Below, piece after piece: positions 1-5,606 of a DNA stretch of 6,720 nt. Below the pieces are notes generated by a model. The model did not search any database. It was not told the origin of the DNA and saw only the letters and a list, made by a program, of their open reading frames with translations. Positions within the stretch are counted from its first letter, which is position 1, and each line of letters begins with the position of its first letter. The translations under genes were made by a program, and so were the position numbers. The stretch comes from a bacterium (GTDB taxonomy: Bacteria; Patescibacteriota; Microgenomatia; Levybacterales; UBA12049): assembly GCA_021813005.1 (NCBI GenBank), contig JAKAMH010000051.1, forward strand, positions 1-6,720, read 5' to 3'.

Positions 1-217
1 CTGTCCCCGATTCGGAAACAGACACGACCAGTGTGCCCCTTTTGGCTTGCGCAGTTTGATACTGGGGAGTTGTCTTAGCAAAAAGGAATGAGCGAGAAAA
101 AAAACCAACCGCAAACAGGAGGACAATAAGTGTAACTATGAGACGTTTTTTGGTAGCAAAAAGCGGAAATGTCTTAAGTCGCTTAAAAAGTGGATTGTTT
201 TGCGGAAACTTTGCCAT
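1..217 (-). CDS. Periplasmic adaptor (HlyD/MacA-type membrane fusion protein), N-terminal part only
   Basis: Reading the minus strand from the ATG at 217 gives 72 codons that run off the left edge of the window. The product starts with a basic stretch (KKR near residue 24), then one hydrophobic segment at about residues 25-46 (LIVTLIVLLFAVGFF), then TPQYQTAQAKRGTLVVSVSESG. The last part is the usual opening of RND/ABC efflux adaptor proteins, where the first beta strand reads roughly 'v.rGtl..sVs.sG'. Such proteins are anchored by an N-terminal membrane segment and link an inner-membrane pump to the outside. The gene follows the histidine kinase by 51 bp in the same direction, so it probably belongs to the two-component operon, with MacB-like ABC genes expected further left (inference). 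No strong Shine-Dalgarno is seen; GGGGAAG ends 8 nt before the ATG and may straddle the transcript start. The family is fairly sure, the exact pump type is not. Confidence 0.85.
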   Translation of the reverse strand, partial: MAKFPQNNPLFKRLKTFPLFATKKRLIVTLIVLLFAVGFFSRSFLFAKTTPQYQTAQAKRGTLVVSVSESGT

Positions 218-234
218 AGCACGTACTTCCCCGC

Positions 235-267
235 ATCATACCGCTGTTTCCTGAAAAACCGCTTAAA
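235..267 (-). promoter_or_regulatory. Candidate response-regulator operator and -10 box for the adaptor gene
   Basis: On the minus strand, in the 51-bp gap after the kinase stop codon, TTTAAG (267-262) and TTTCAG (256-251) lie 11 bp apart, followed by 10 bp and a TATGAT -10 box (240-235). No -35 box is visible at the normal distance; the repeats occupy that position, as in PhoB-type activated promoters. The layout copies the site before the response regulator gene. The predicted transcript would start near 228, giving an 11-nt leader. This is an inference from two sites only. Confidence 0.5.
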
Positions 268-268
268 A

Positions 269-1309
269 TCAAGCTTTTTTAGGAAGGACTATAGTAAACG
301 TCGTTCCCTTCCCGCTCTCACTCTCGGCAGTAATCGTACCGTTATGCAGTTGCACAATTCGCTTGGCAATGGACAGCCCCAGACCGTATCCTGGCACTTC
401 CTGTTTGGTTCGCGACTTGTCAGCCCGGTAAAACCTATCAAAAATATGCGGCAAATCCTCCTTGGCAATACCAATGCCCTGGTCCTGTACCCGTACTTGC
501 GTTCTTTTCTCGGAGTCCGTCGCCTCGATCGCCACCTGTTTTTTTGCCTGACTGTACTTGATGGCGTTATCCAGAAGAATGACGAAGAGTTCAGTGAGCG
601 TCTTTTGATCTCCCTCGATGACTACATCAGGCACAGTTTCGACAATGTGTATCTGTTTCTTGTTGGCAGCTGTCTTTACCTTCTCTCGTGCCGCCTTGAT
701 CACCTTTGCCAGCGCCACGCGTTCAAAATGCATCGAGCTATTCCTCCTCTGATAGCGTGTCAGACCGATAAGCCCGTTTGAGAGTGACGCCAGTGCCTCA
801 ATATCCTCAAGACTGCTCTGCAGCGTTTGTTTGGCCGTCTTCAGATTCAGCGACTTATTACGTAAATTGACCTCGATGCTTGTCCTAAGAGAAGTCAACG
901 GCGTATTGAGTTCGTGTGAAGCATCGGTAACAAAGCGGTTCTGCTCGTCAAGCATTTCCCTGATTGGCCGAAGCGTGCGACCGGCAAGGAAGTAGCCCGC
1001 CACTGCCGAGAGAATGAGAATGCAGATATTGACCACCACCAGTTCCTCAAGCACCCGAAGACGGGCATTGTTGATGACCTCTATATCCGGTCGGGGGAGA
1101 GCCTGAATGGTTCCAATTTGGTCCCCATCTCCATTATTCATAATTAAGACGCGTACCTGTGGATGTTGAAGTCTGAATTTTTGCTGACGCAGTATTCTAT
1201 CAAATTCATGGGTGGACGATACATAAATGACACCTGAAAAAGCAAGGCTGATTGCCATGATAATGAGGAGATACCAAGCGGTGAGCTTGAGACGGGTTCT
1301 TTGAAACAT
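269..1309 (-). CDS. Membrane sensor histidine kinase of a two-component system
   Basis: 346 residues, full length for the class. It has two membrane segments (about residues 10-31 and 90-108) enclosing an extracytoplasmic sensor loop of about 58 residues with no recognised fold. There is almost no HAMP domain: the second segment is followed by RTLRPIREMLDEQNRFV and then the H box DASHELNTPLTSLR, with phospho-acceptor His132. The ATPase domain has the N box LLDNAIKYS (Asn248), G1 DQGIGI (Asp276), F box FDRFYRADKSR and G2 GYGLGLSIAKRI. All catalytic motifs are present, so it should autophosphorylate His132 and pass phosphate to the regulator encoded 45 bp upstream. The H box has Asn where Arg or Lys is commoner (HELNTPLT). 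No own promoter or clear Shine-Dalgarno is visible, so it is probably cotranscribed with the regulator. The signal sensed cannot be read from the sequence; the adaptor gene downstream suggests envelope stress or a toxic compound. Confidence 0.95.
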   Translation of the reverse strand: MFQRTRLKLTAWYLLIIMAISLAFSGVIYVSSTHEFDRILRQQKFRLQHPQVRVLIMNNGDGDQIGTIQALPRPDIEVINNARLRVLEELVVVNICILILSAVAGYFLAGRTLRPIREMLDEQNRFVTDASHELNTPLTSLRTSIEVNLRNKSLNLKTAKQTLQSSLEDIEALASLSNGLIGLTRYQRRNSSMHFERVALAKVIKAAREKVKTAANKKQIHIVETVPDVVIEGDQKTLTELFVILLDNAIKYSQAKKQVAIEATDSEKRTQVRVQDQGIGIAKEDLPHIFDRFYRADKSRTKQEVPGYGLGLSIAKRIVQLHNGTITAESESGKGTTFTIVLPKKA

Positions 1310-1354
1310 ATCTATGGCTTAGTGCTGAGAGTGTAGCGCATAGGGAAGATTTTA

Positions 1355-2056
1355 TCACTCTTTGCTCTGAGCCCTACGCTCTTCGCTATCTATTATCTTA
1401 TACCCAAATCCGCGCACCGTGTGAAGAAGTACCGTACCATCAAACGGCTTATCTATTTTCTGACGAAGATATCCCACAAATACCTCAACCGTATTGGGAA
1501 GAATATTGGCATCGTAGTTCCAGACATGGCTGATGATCTGCTCCTTTGTCAGTGTTTTACCTTTGTGCCGCATGAGATACTCGAGGAGCGCGAACTCCTT
1601 GGCTGAGAGCGTTATCTTTGTCCCGCCTCGACTTACTTCATAAGTATCACTGTCTAGCACCAGATCCCCAACCTGCAGCTTACTTTTGACGATATCACGA
1701 GGGCGGCGGCTTAGCGCTTTGATGCGTGCCAGAAGTTCCTCAAAGGCAAAAGGCTTGCTGATATAGTCATCCGCGCCGGTATTGAGCCCTTCCACCCTGT
1801 CTGCAAGCTGCCCTTTGGCTGTCAGCATAATGATGGGCGTGTGATCTCCCTTTTCGCGGAGATCGGCACAAATGGTAAGTCCGTCAATACCGGGAAGCAG
1901 TCGATCCAGTATCAGGAGATCATACTCCCCGGACGCAGCAAGATCGTAGCCGGTTGTTCCGTCGTAGGCAGCATCCACAACATAATGCTCCTGTTCCAGC
2001 CCCTGTTTGATGGAATTGGCAATCTTGTGCTCGTCCTCGACGAGAAGGATTTTCAC
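1355..2056 (-). CDS. OmpR/PhoB-family response regulator
   Basis: 233 residues. The receiver domain (about 1-118) has the acidic pocket at Glu7/Asp8, phospho-acceptor Asp51 (LLILDRLLPG), Thr79 and Lys101 (ISKPF). The C-terminal winged helix (about 125-222) carries the expected LSAKEFALLEYLM, LTKEQIISHVWNY, NTVEVFVGYLRQKID and HTVRGFGYKI segments. It should be phosphorylated by the kinase encoded just downstream and bind tandem direct repeats as a dimer. The start is a GTG at 2056 giving MKILLVEDE, the normal family N-terminus; no in-frame start codon lies closer upstream. A TGCTATAAT extended -10 ends 6 nt before this GTG, so the mRNA is predicted to begin at the start codon itself. Two 11-bp direct repeats before the -10 suggest autoregulation. 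TGA and TAA stop codons stand in tandem at the end. Confidence 0.97.
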   Translation of the reverse strand: MKILLVEDEHKIANSIKQGLEQEHYVVDAAYDGTTGYDLAASGEYDLLILDRLLPGIDGLTICADLREKGDHTPIIMLTAKGQLADRVEGLNTGADDYISKPFAFEELLARIKALSRRPRDIVKSKLQVGDLVLDSDTYEVSRGGTKITLSAKEFALLEYLMRHKGKTLTKEQIISHVWNYDANILPNTVEVFVGYLRQKIDKPFDGTVLLHTVRGFGYKIIDSEERRAQSKE

Positions 2057-2062
2057 GAAGGC

Positions 2063-2071
2063 ATTATAGCA
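2063..2071 (-). promoter_or_regulatory. Extended -10 promoter of the response regulator (leaderless)
   Basis: The minus strand reads TG-C-TATAAT, a perfect extended -10 element. Six bases (GCCTTC) separate it from the GTG start, so the normal +1 position is the G of GTG. No convincing -35 box exists; an extended -10 can work without one, and the region is taken up by direct repeats that may bind an activator. The -10 match is seen directly; the transcript start is inferred. Confidence 0.65.
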
Positions 2072-2073
2072 GG

Positions 2074-2095
2074 ATTTGCTGAAAATTATCTGAGA
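2074..2095 (-). repeat. Tandem 11-bp direct repeats, candidate operator of the response regulator
   Basis: On the minus strand TCTCAGATAAT (2095-2085) is followed directly by TTTCAGCAAAT (2084-2074), identical at 8 of 11 positions. OmpR/PhoB regulators bind such head-to-tail repeats with an 11-bp period just upstream of a -10 box. Here TTTCAG lies 10 bp before TATAAT, the same distance as TTTCAG to TATGAT before the adaptor gene (251-256 and 235-240). The repeat is short, so chance is possible for one site; the matching second site raises confidence. Confidence 0.5.
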
Positions 2096-2109
2096 AGACG
2101 TGAGGCAGG

Positions 2110-2697
2110 CTACGAAGTTTGTTCACGGGCGTTTTTCAGAGCGCCTGCCCACCAGAGGAGTTGGTCAATCATCGTCTTTGCCTGCTCTGAAACTGGCTCA
2201 AATGCTGTCTTCACCGCCCCATCCGACGAAGCATTCTTGGCTTCCATATAGACCGCCCCCGGAATAAGCACAGACTGGCGGACAGATACCATCTGTAGTT
2301 CCGCAACGACAAGTCGTAATTGTTCTATTGAGCGGGCACCCATCGCGCTTCCGTAGCCGACAAATCCAACCGCCTTCCTGTTCCATGATTTATATGTGTA
2401 ATCAAGTGCGTTCTTGAGTACTGCCGGATAACCGTGGTTGTACTCGGGGGCAATAATGACATAGCCATCTCCCTCATCTATCTTCCTGGTCCATCGTTGT
2501 ACTGCTTCATTTTTGTATGGCTCTGTAATTACAGACGGAGAGACCGGTTCGTTAAAAAACGGCATGGGGTAATCGCGTAGATCCAAAACCTCCGCCTCAA
2601 TTCCATCACGTTTTTTCAGTTCGTCAACAATCCAACCGCCCGGTTTCTCGCTAAACCTTCCCTCACGTGTACTGCCCAGGATTACTTGCACTTTCAT
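2110..2697 (-). CDS. NADPH-dependent FMN reductase (flavodoxin-like quinone/azo/nitro reductase family)
   Basis: 195 residues from the chosen start, the usual size of the FMN_red family. The N-terminus MKVQVILGSTREGRFSEK contains the first beta strand and the phosphate-binding loop for FMN (GSTREGR). PEYNHGYPAVLKNALDY, about residues 86-102, is the family signature, and GYGSAMGARSIEQLR is the second flavin-contact region. Such cytosolic enzymes reduce quinones, azo compounds, nitro compounds or metal ions with NAD(P)H; the substrate cannot be told here. An in-frame ATG exists 21 bases further upstream at 2718, but it overlaps the predicted -10 box (2710-2715) and the family starts at MKVQVILGS, so I chose 2697. 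The predicted leader is only 6 nt and has no Shine-Dalgarno. The gene is divergent from an HxlR regulator, which probably controls it. Confidence 0.93.
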   Translation of the reverse strand: MKVQVILGSTREGRFSEKPGGWIVDELKKRDGIEAEVLDLRDYPMPFFNEPVSPSVITEPYKNEAVQRWTRKIDEGDGYVIIAPEYNHGYPAVLKNALDYTYKSWNRKAVGFVGYGSAMGARSIEQLRLVVAELQMVSVRQSVLIPGAVYMEAKNASSDGAVKTAFEPVSEQAKTMIDQLLWWAGALKNAREQTS

Positions 2698-2709
2698 AAA
2701 TGTTCGTCT

Positions 2710-2738
2710 AGAATACATCCAATCCTTCCCTTTGTAAA
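2710..2738 (-). promoter_or_regulatory. Promoter of the FMN reductase gene
   Basis: The minus strand has TTTACA (-35, 2738-2733), a 17-bp spacer and TATTCT (-10, 2715-2710). The predicted start of transcription is near 2703, six bases before the ATG at 2697. The upstream in-frame ATG at 2718 falls inside this promoter, which argues against its use. The -35 box overlaps a GTAA-N5-TTAC palindrome. Confidence 0.6.
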
Positions 2739-2746
2739 GTAGTTAC
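2734..2746. promoter_or_regulatory. Candidate HxlR operator, GTAA-N5-TTAC palindrome
   Basis: GTAAAGTAGTTAC has matching 4-bp arms around a 5-bp centre. It overlaps the -35 box of the reductase promoter (2733-2738) and the weak -35 proposed for the regulator gene (2743-2748), so a bound protein could block both. HxlR-family proteins are dimers that usually bind short palindromes between their own gene and the target. The arms are short, so this is tentative. AAAGTA also recurs at 2736-2741 and 2754-2759. Confidence 0.4.
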
Positions 2747-2770
2747 CTTTTAGAAAGTATGAAATACGAT
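2743..2770 (+). promoter_or_regulatory. Weak candidate promoter of the HxlR regulator gene
   Basis: TTACCT (2743-2748) and TACGAT (2765-2770) are separated by 16 bp. The -10 box lies 6 nt before the ATG at 2777, the second Met of the reading frame. If real, the regulator is made from a leaderless mRNA starting at 2777 and the ATG at 2759 is not used. The -35 matches consensus at only 3 of 6 positions. Confidence 0.3.
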
Positions 2771-3076
2771 ACGCATATGCCGACAAAGCCCTGCAGTGTT
2801 GCCCGAACGCTTCGTGTCATCGGCAGCAAATGGACAGCCCTTCTCCTCCATAATCTGTTTGACGGCAAAAAACGTTTTGGGCAATTGCAACGGTTAATGA
2901 AAGGGGTCAGCCCTAAGACGCTGTCTCTAAGGCTTCACGAACTTGAGAAGGAAGGCATTATACATAAGCGTGTTTTTGCCGAAATTCCTCCGCATGTCGA
3001 ATATGAACTAACCGAAAAGGGTAAATCGCTTGAACAGGTGTTCATCAAGATGGCTGAGTGGGGAGACAAAAACTAG
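2759..3076 (+). CDS. HxlR-family winged-helix transcriptional regulator
   Basis: 105 residues, normal for HxlR regulators. The segment CSVARTLRVIGSKWTALLLHNLFDGKKRFGQL is typical (conserved 'iggKWt..iL..L..g..RF.eL'), followed by the recognition-helix region GVSPKTLSLRLHELEKEGII and the wing HVEYELTEKGKSL. Members are dimeric DNA-binding proteins, and several (YodB, CatR and HypR in Bacillus) sense quinones, diamide or hypochlorite through an N-terminal cysteine. Cys12 sits at that position and is the only cysteine. Two starts are possible: the ATG at 2759, given here, and the ATG at 2777, which yields MPTKPC with the cysteine at residue 6 and lies 6 nt after a TACGAT -10 box. Neither has a Shine-Dalgarno. 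The gene is divergent from the FMN reductase, its likely target. An insertion sequence begins 71 bp downstream. Confidence 0.93.
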   Translation: MKYDTHMPTKPCSVARTLRVIGSKWTALLLHNLFDGKKRFGQLQRLMKGVSPKTLSLRLHELEKEGIIHKRVFAEIPPHVEYELTEKGKSLEQVFIKMAEWGDKN

Positions 3077-3132
3077 ACACTCTATCTACGCTTTTGCCAA
3101 GAGAGCATGCCGCGTCCTGACCCTGCAGCAAC

Positions 3133-3148
3133 TGCATCGGTAAGCCCT
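3133..3148. repeat. Left target-site duplication of the insertion sequence
   Basis: TGCATCGGTAAGCCCT occurs here and again, identical over 16 bases, at 4544-4559, exactly at the two ends of the element. Bases outside the 16 differ (C versus A before, G versus T after). The last T can instead be counted as the first base of the element, giving a 15-bp duplication. Confidence 0.88.
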
Positions 3149-3177
3149 GTCATTTTAAAATAGAAATGTCACCCCTT
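3148..3177 (+). repeat. Left terminal inverted repeat of the insertion sequence
   Basis: Read inward, this end contains TAGAAATGTCACCCCTT (3161-3177). It matches the other end (TAGAAACGTCATCCCTT inward) at 15 of 17 positions in this core and 23 of 30 overall. The transposase stop codon (3169-3171) lies inside the repeat. Confidence 0.85.
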
Positions 3178-4449
3178 CCCATAGCGTAATTTTCTCCAAG
3201 GGTGGTCAGCGGGAGGTTTCCAATTGAGCTTGTGTGTAGTAAGGATAGGTGGTTGTTTGTATTGTTTTTGTGGTTTTCCAGGAAGCTCTAGGTACTGGAG
3301 TTCCTGTTCTTTGAAAAGAATATGTACTGACTCATCTAACCAGGTTTCCATGAGGATAATCTCTTTTGGCCTTACCGTTGTTGGCTGAATTTCCTTTAGC
3401 TGGTAGTACTGGTTTTTGAATTGAATGGTAAAATCATTGGTAACTCTTCGTGCTTCATGAACAGAGAAAATATGCTGGATTTGTACTTTTTCTTGTTCTT
3501 GTAGTTTCCTGTGCGCATCTCCTGTCTTTGCCGGGATAACAGCAAACTTGTTGTTAAATGCTGGAAGAAATACTTCTTTAAGAAAAATATTTGCTTGTTC
3601 CGGCGTCTTGATCCCAGCAAGGCGCATCTCCTTGATTAACCTGTCCTGCAGGGTTCCAAACAATCTCTCCACTCTCCCTTTTGCCTGAGGAGAATTGGCA
3701 AAGATAACGGTAACCCCCAGCACTCCCATCGCCCGTTGAAACTGTGTCTTCAATTGAGCATTGTCTAGCGCTGCCTTGTGGTTAATCTTGTAAGTAGAGA
3801 ACCGATCTAGGTAAATACTTGTTGGTTTGCCAAGATCCTTGTCTTCGACATATCCCTTCCAAAAGCGAAAGACGGGAATCACTCCTTCATGTTCGGCAAA
3901 TTCAGCTTTGGTAATTTCCCCTGTGGCATCATCAATTGCTGCTAAAAGACACATTTCAATCTGATTACCTTCAGCGTCAAGGTACCTGTCTTCCAGCCAG
4001 TAGTGGTAGGAACCATCAAATTGCTGTAATTCTCCAAAGTAGTCTTTTCTACGCCTCCAGGAAAAATATTTTCTTTGCTTTTGCTTCCGTGGTTTCCACA
4101 GCCCCTCCTGTATCATCCATAACCTTGTAGTTCCATAGCTAATATGGATACCATGATGTTCTCCTAACTTTTCTGTGGCAAAGGTGGGTTTGAAATCAGA
4201 GTAGTGCTCTTTAATTGCCTGAAGTGATGCTTGCTTAATCTCTTCTGTAATACGATGGTTTCCTGGTCTACCCTTAAGTTTATGGACAACACTTACGATA
4301 CCACCTTTTCGTATGGAAGCCTTTACCCGTTGTACTTGTCGCACAGACAACCCTAGTTTCCTTGCTGCGTGATCATTGGTGATCTGTCCTTCCAGTGCTT
4401 GCTTAAGAATTGTTGCTTTTTCCTGTTCTTTGAGAGTGAAGCCTGCCAT
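3169..4449 (-). CDS. IS1202/ISNCY-family DDE transposase, intact
   Basis: 426 residues. The N-terminus (about 5-50) is a helix-turn-helix region (NDHAARKLGLSVRQVQRV) that should bind the element ends, followed by a second DNA-binding region with GRPGNHRI. The catalytic RNase H-like core shows Asp145 (QQFDGSYHYW), Asp215 (SIYLDRFSTY) and Glu261 (SPQAKGRVERLFGTLQDRL), spaced as in a DDE triad. AIDDATGEI, QFQRAMGVLGV and FLPAFNNKFAVIPA are characteristic of the ISNCY/IS1202 transposases I recognise. The C-terminal tail ends PPADHPWRKLRYGKG. It cuts and joins the element ends at new sites. No frameshift or missing catalytic residue is seen, so it is likely active. The start ATG at 4449 has only a weak GAGCGG before it. 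A promoter inside the element (4465-4493) drives it; the coding DNA looks more AT-rich than its neighbours, in line with transfer. Confidence 0.95.
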   Translation of the reverse strand: MAGFTLKEQEKATILKQALEGQITNDHAARKLGLSVRQVQRVKASIRKGGIVSVVHKLKGRPGNHRITEEIKQASLQAIKEHYSDFKPTFATEKLGEHHGIHISYGTTRLWMIQEGLWKPRKQKQRKYFSWRRRKDYFGELQQFDGSYHYWLEDRYLDAEGNQIEMCLLAAIDDATGEITKAEFAEHEGVIPVFRFWKGYVEDKDLGKPTSIYLDRFSTYKINHKAALDNAQLKTQFQRAMGVLGVTVIFANSPQAKGRVERLFGTLQDRLIKEMRLAGIKTPEQANIFLKEVFLPAFNNKFAVIPAKTGDAHRKLQEQEKVQIQHIFSVHEARRVTNDFTIQFKNQYYQLKEIQPTTVRPKEIILMETWLDESVHILFKEQELQYLELPGKPQKQYKQPPILTTHKLNWKPPADHPWRKLRYGKG

Positions 4450-4464
4450 CCGCTCATGCTACGC

Positions 4465-4493
4465 ATCATACCTGATAGCTTCGTTTTTGCAAA
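4465..4493 (-). promoter_or_regulatory. Transposase promoter inside the insertion sequence
   Basis: The minus strand has TTTGCA (4493-4488), 17 bp and TATGAT (4470-4465). The predicted transcript start leaves a leader of about 9 nt before the ATG at 4449. The -35 box directly adjoins the subterminal repeat GGTGACACTTCTA (4494-4506), so transposase bound there could limit its own expression (inference). Confidence 0.5.
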
Positions 4494-4506
4494 GGTGACA
4501 CTTCTA
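4494..4506 (-). repeat. Extra subterminal copy of the end motif
   Basis: The minus strand reads TAGAAGTGTCACC, 12 of 13 identical to the left-end motif TAGAAATGTCACC (3161-3173). It lies inward of the right-end copy (4516-4530) in the same orientation, with 9 bp between. The right end thus has two copies and the left end one. It may be a second transposase-binding site. Confidence 0.55.
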
Positions 4507-4513
4507 TTTGACG

Positions 4514-4543
4514 AAGGGATGACGTTTCTAAATTAAACTAAGA
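4514..4543 (-). repeat. Right terminal inverted repeat of the insertion sequence
   Basis: Read inward from 4543, this end pairs with 3148-3177 at 23 of 30 positions, the best stretch being TAGAAACGTCATCCCTT. The element therefore starts and ends with T on its two strands. Confidence 0.85.
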
Positions 4544-4559
4544 TGCATCGGTAAGCCCT
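4544..4559. repeat. Right target-site duplication of the insertion sequence
   Basis: Identical to 3133-3148. Its final T (4559) is also the first base of the TTGACA -35 box of uppP, so the insertion point abuts that promoter. Confidence 0.88.
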
Positions 4560-4587
4560 TGACAAGGCATCTTCAAAGCCGTAGCAT
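4559..4587 (+). promoter_or_regulatory. Promoter of uppP
   Basis: A perfect TTGACA -35 (4559-4564), a 17-bp spacer and TAGCAT -10 (4582-4587) precede uppP. Transcription should begin near 4594, giving a leader of about 11 nt. AAGGAAG (4588-4594) resembles a Shine-Dalgarno but would lie mostly before the transcript start. The insertion sequence ends just before this promoter and left it intact. Confidence 0.68.
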
Positions 4588-4604
4588 AAGGAAGCGCTGT
4601 CACA

Positions 4605-5417
4605 ATGCCGCACTTCACGCTATTCCAATCAATTTTCCTCGCTGTTTTCCAGGGTATAACTGAGCTTTTTCCTGTTTCAAGTTTGGGCAATTCCATCGTA
4701 CTTCCCCACATCCTACACCTCGCCATTAACATCAAGAGTGTCAGCTTTCTGCCGCTTTTGACGATGCTGCACCTCGGTACTGCCACAGCGCTTCTCATCT
4801 ATTTCCGACAGGATTGGATCGACCTGATACGAGGTTTCTTTGCGGGAGACAAAAATCGCCGAACCATGCTTCTTCTTGTCACTGGTACCATACCGACAGG
4901 ACTTCTAGGACTTATTTTCGAGAAAAAGCTCGCTGCACTTTTCGGTAACTACCGCATGGCGGCAGTCTTTCTTATTCTCAATGCCGGTCTTCTTTTTGGC
5001 GGCGAGTGGTTGAGGAAGAAGAAACAGTCAAAATCCTTGGAGCACCTGACGTATTCTAACGCGTTTTGGATCGGCATCAGCCAGTCCCTGGCGCTACTCC
5101 CCGGCTTTTCCCGCTCCGGCGCCTCTCTTGTTGGGGGTCTTATCGCCGGACTGACACATGAGGCTTCGGCCAAATTCTCATTTCTTCTCGCCACCCCGAT
5201 CATCTTTGCCGCAGGAGTACTCGAGGTGCCAAAGCTCTTGCACGCCGCAGAGCGACCGGATCTTTTGCCTGCACTTATCGGCGGAGTCGTGGCCGGAGTC
5301 ACTGCCTATTTTGCCACTGCCTTTCTGATGAAATACTTCAGACAACACGAAGTCAACGCTCTCTACCCGTTTGCAGTCTACTGCCTCCTCATCGGAGTCC
5401 TGACCTTTATCGTCTAG
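4605..5417 (+). CDS. uppP: Undecaprenyl-diphosphatase (UppP/BacA family)
   Basis: 270 residues, the usual family length, very hydrophobic with about seven or eight membrane segments. It removes a phosphate from undecaprenyl pyrophosphate so that the lipid carrier for peptidoglycan and glycan export can be reused; overproduction gives bacitracin resistance in other bacteria. The first active-site motif QGITELFPVSSLGNS has the (E/Q)xxxE pair as Gln16 and Glu20. The second, PGFSRSGAS at about 166-174, has the key Arg170. Oddly, the position of the conserved histidine after SSxG (His30 in E. coli, SSTGH) is Asn29 here. The start at 4605 places the motif about 16 residues in, as in homologues. It stands alone on the plus strand after an insertion sequence and has its own promoter. 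Family assignment is firm; full activity with the Asn is less certain. Confidence 0.94.
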   Translation: MPHFTLFQSIFLAVFQGITELFPVSSLGNSIVLPHILHLAINIKSVSFLPLLTMLHLGTATALLIYFRQDWIDLIRGFFAGDKNRRTMLLLVTGTIPTGLLGLIFEKKLAALFGNYRMAAVFLILNAGLLFGGEWLRKKKQSKSLEHLTYSNAFWIGISQSLALLPGFSRSGASLVGGLIAGLTHEASAKFSFLLATPIIFAAGVLEVPKLLHAAERPDLLPALIGGVVAGVTAYFATAFLMKYFRQHEVNALYPFAVYCLLIGVLTFIV

Positions 5418-5606
5418 TCTCTTACCTGCTCAACTACGCACCAAATAAAGGCCAACCGGCACTGGGCTCAGGTAAAGCGAAAATGCTTGTCTACATTGGA
5501 TGAAAGGCGGACAGAGGAGAGAAGAGAAGCAAAGCAGAGAGAAGATTGTTTTCCTATTCACGCGTATATCTAAAGCCCTTTGCGAACAGAAACGCTGCCT
5601 GTCAGT

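Larger units (their letters stand above)
3148..4543 (-). mobile_element. Complete insertion sequence of the IS1202 (ISNCY) type, about 1396 bp
   Basis: The element has one intact transposase gene on the minus strand, imperfect 30-bp terminal inverted repeats (23 of 30 matching; 3148-3177 and 4514-4543) and a perfect 15-16 bp direct repeat outside both ends. The transposase has the sequence style of the ISNCY/IS1202 group. From memory, that family makes unusually long target duplications in some subgroups (about 15-18 bp in the ISTde1 subgroup), which would fit. Perfect flanking repeats and an undamaged gene point to a recent, possibly still mobile insertion. It sits between the HxlR gene and uppP and breaks no gene. 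Confidence 0.9.

Noticed and set aside
251..280. Short hairpin GCTT/AAGC with a T-run at the kinase end, considered as terminator
   Set aside because: The stem is four weak base pairs and the T-run lies on the strand without a gene ending there; on the minus strand the same bases form the candidate operator.
200..781. Long plus-strand open frame opposite the histidine kinase
   Set aside because: It is antisense to a kinase with every catalytic motif intact, has no ribosome-binding site and resembles no known protein; it also overlaps the adaptor gene start and its operator.
1310..1326. TCTCAG followed by 10 bp and TAGATA before the kinase gene, resembling the regulator operator
   Set aside because: There is no partner repeat 11 bp upstream, the hexamer lacks the final T, and it directly abuts the ATG so transcription would begin inside the gene.
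1841..2251. Plus-strand open frame opposite the response regulator and reductase ends
   Set aside because: It runs antisense through two well-supported genes and their intergenic promoter and has no protein-like features.
4508..4534. Outward promoter at the right end of the insertion sequence (TTGACG with TAAATT)
   Set aside because: The spacer is only 15 bp and no good -10 box occurs at 16-18 bp; uppP already has a much better promoter just outside the element.
5422..5475. Inverted repeat TTACCTG / CAGGTAA after uppP, considered as terminator
   Set aside because: The arms are only 7 bp with a 40-nt loop and no T-run follows on either strand, so it does not look like an intrinsic terminator.
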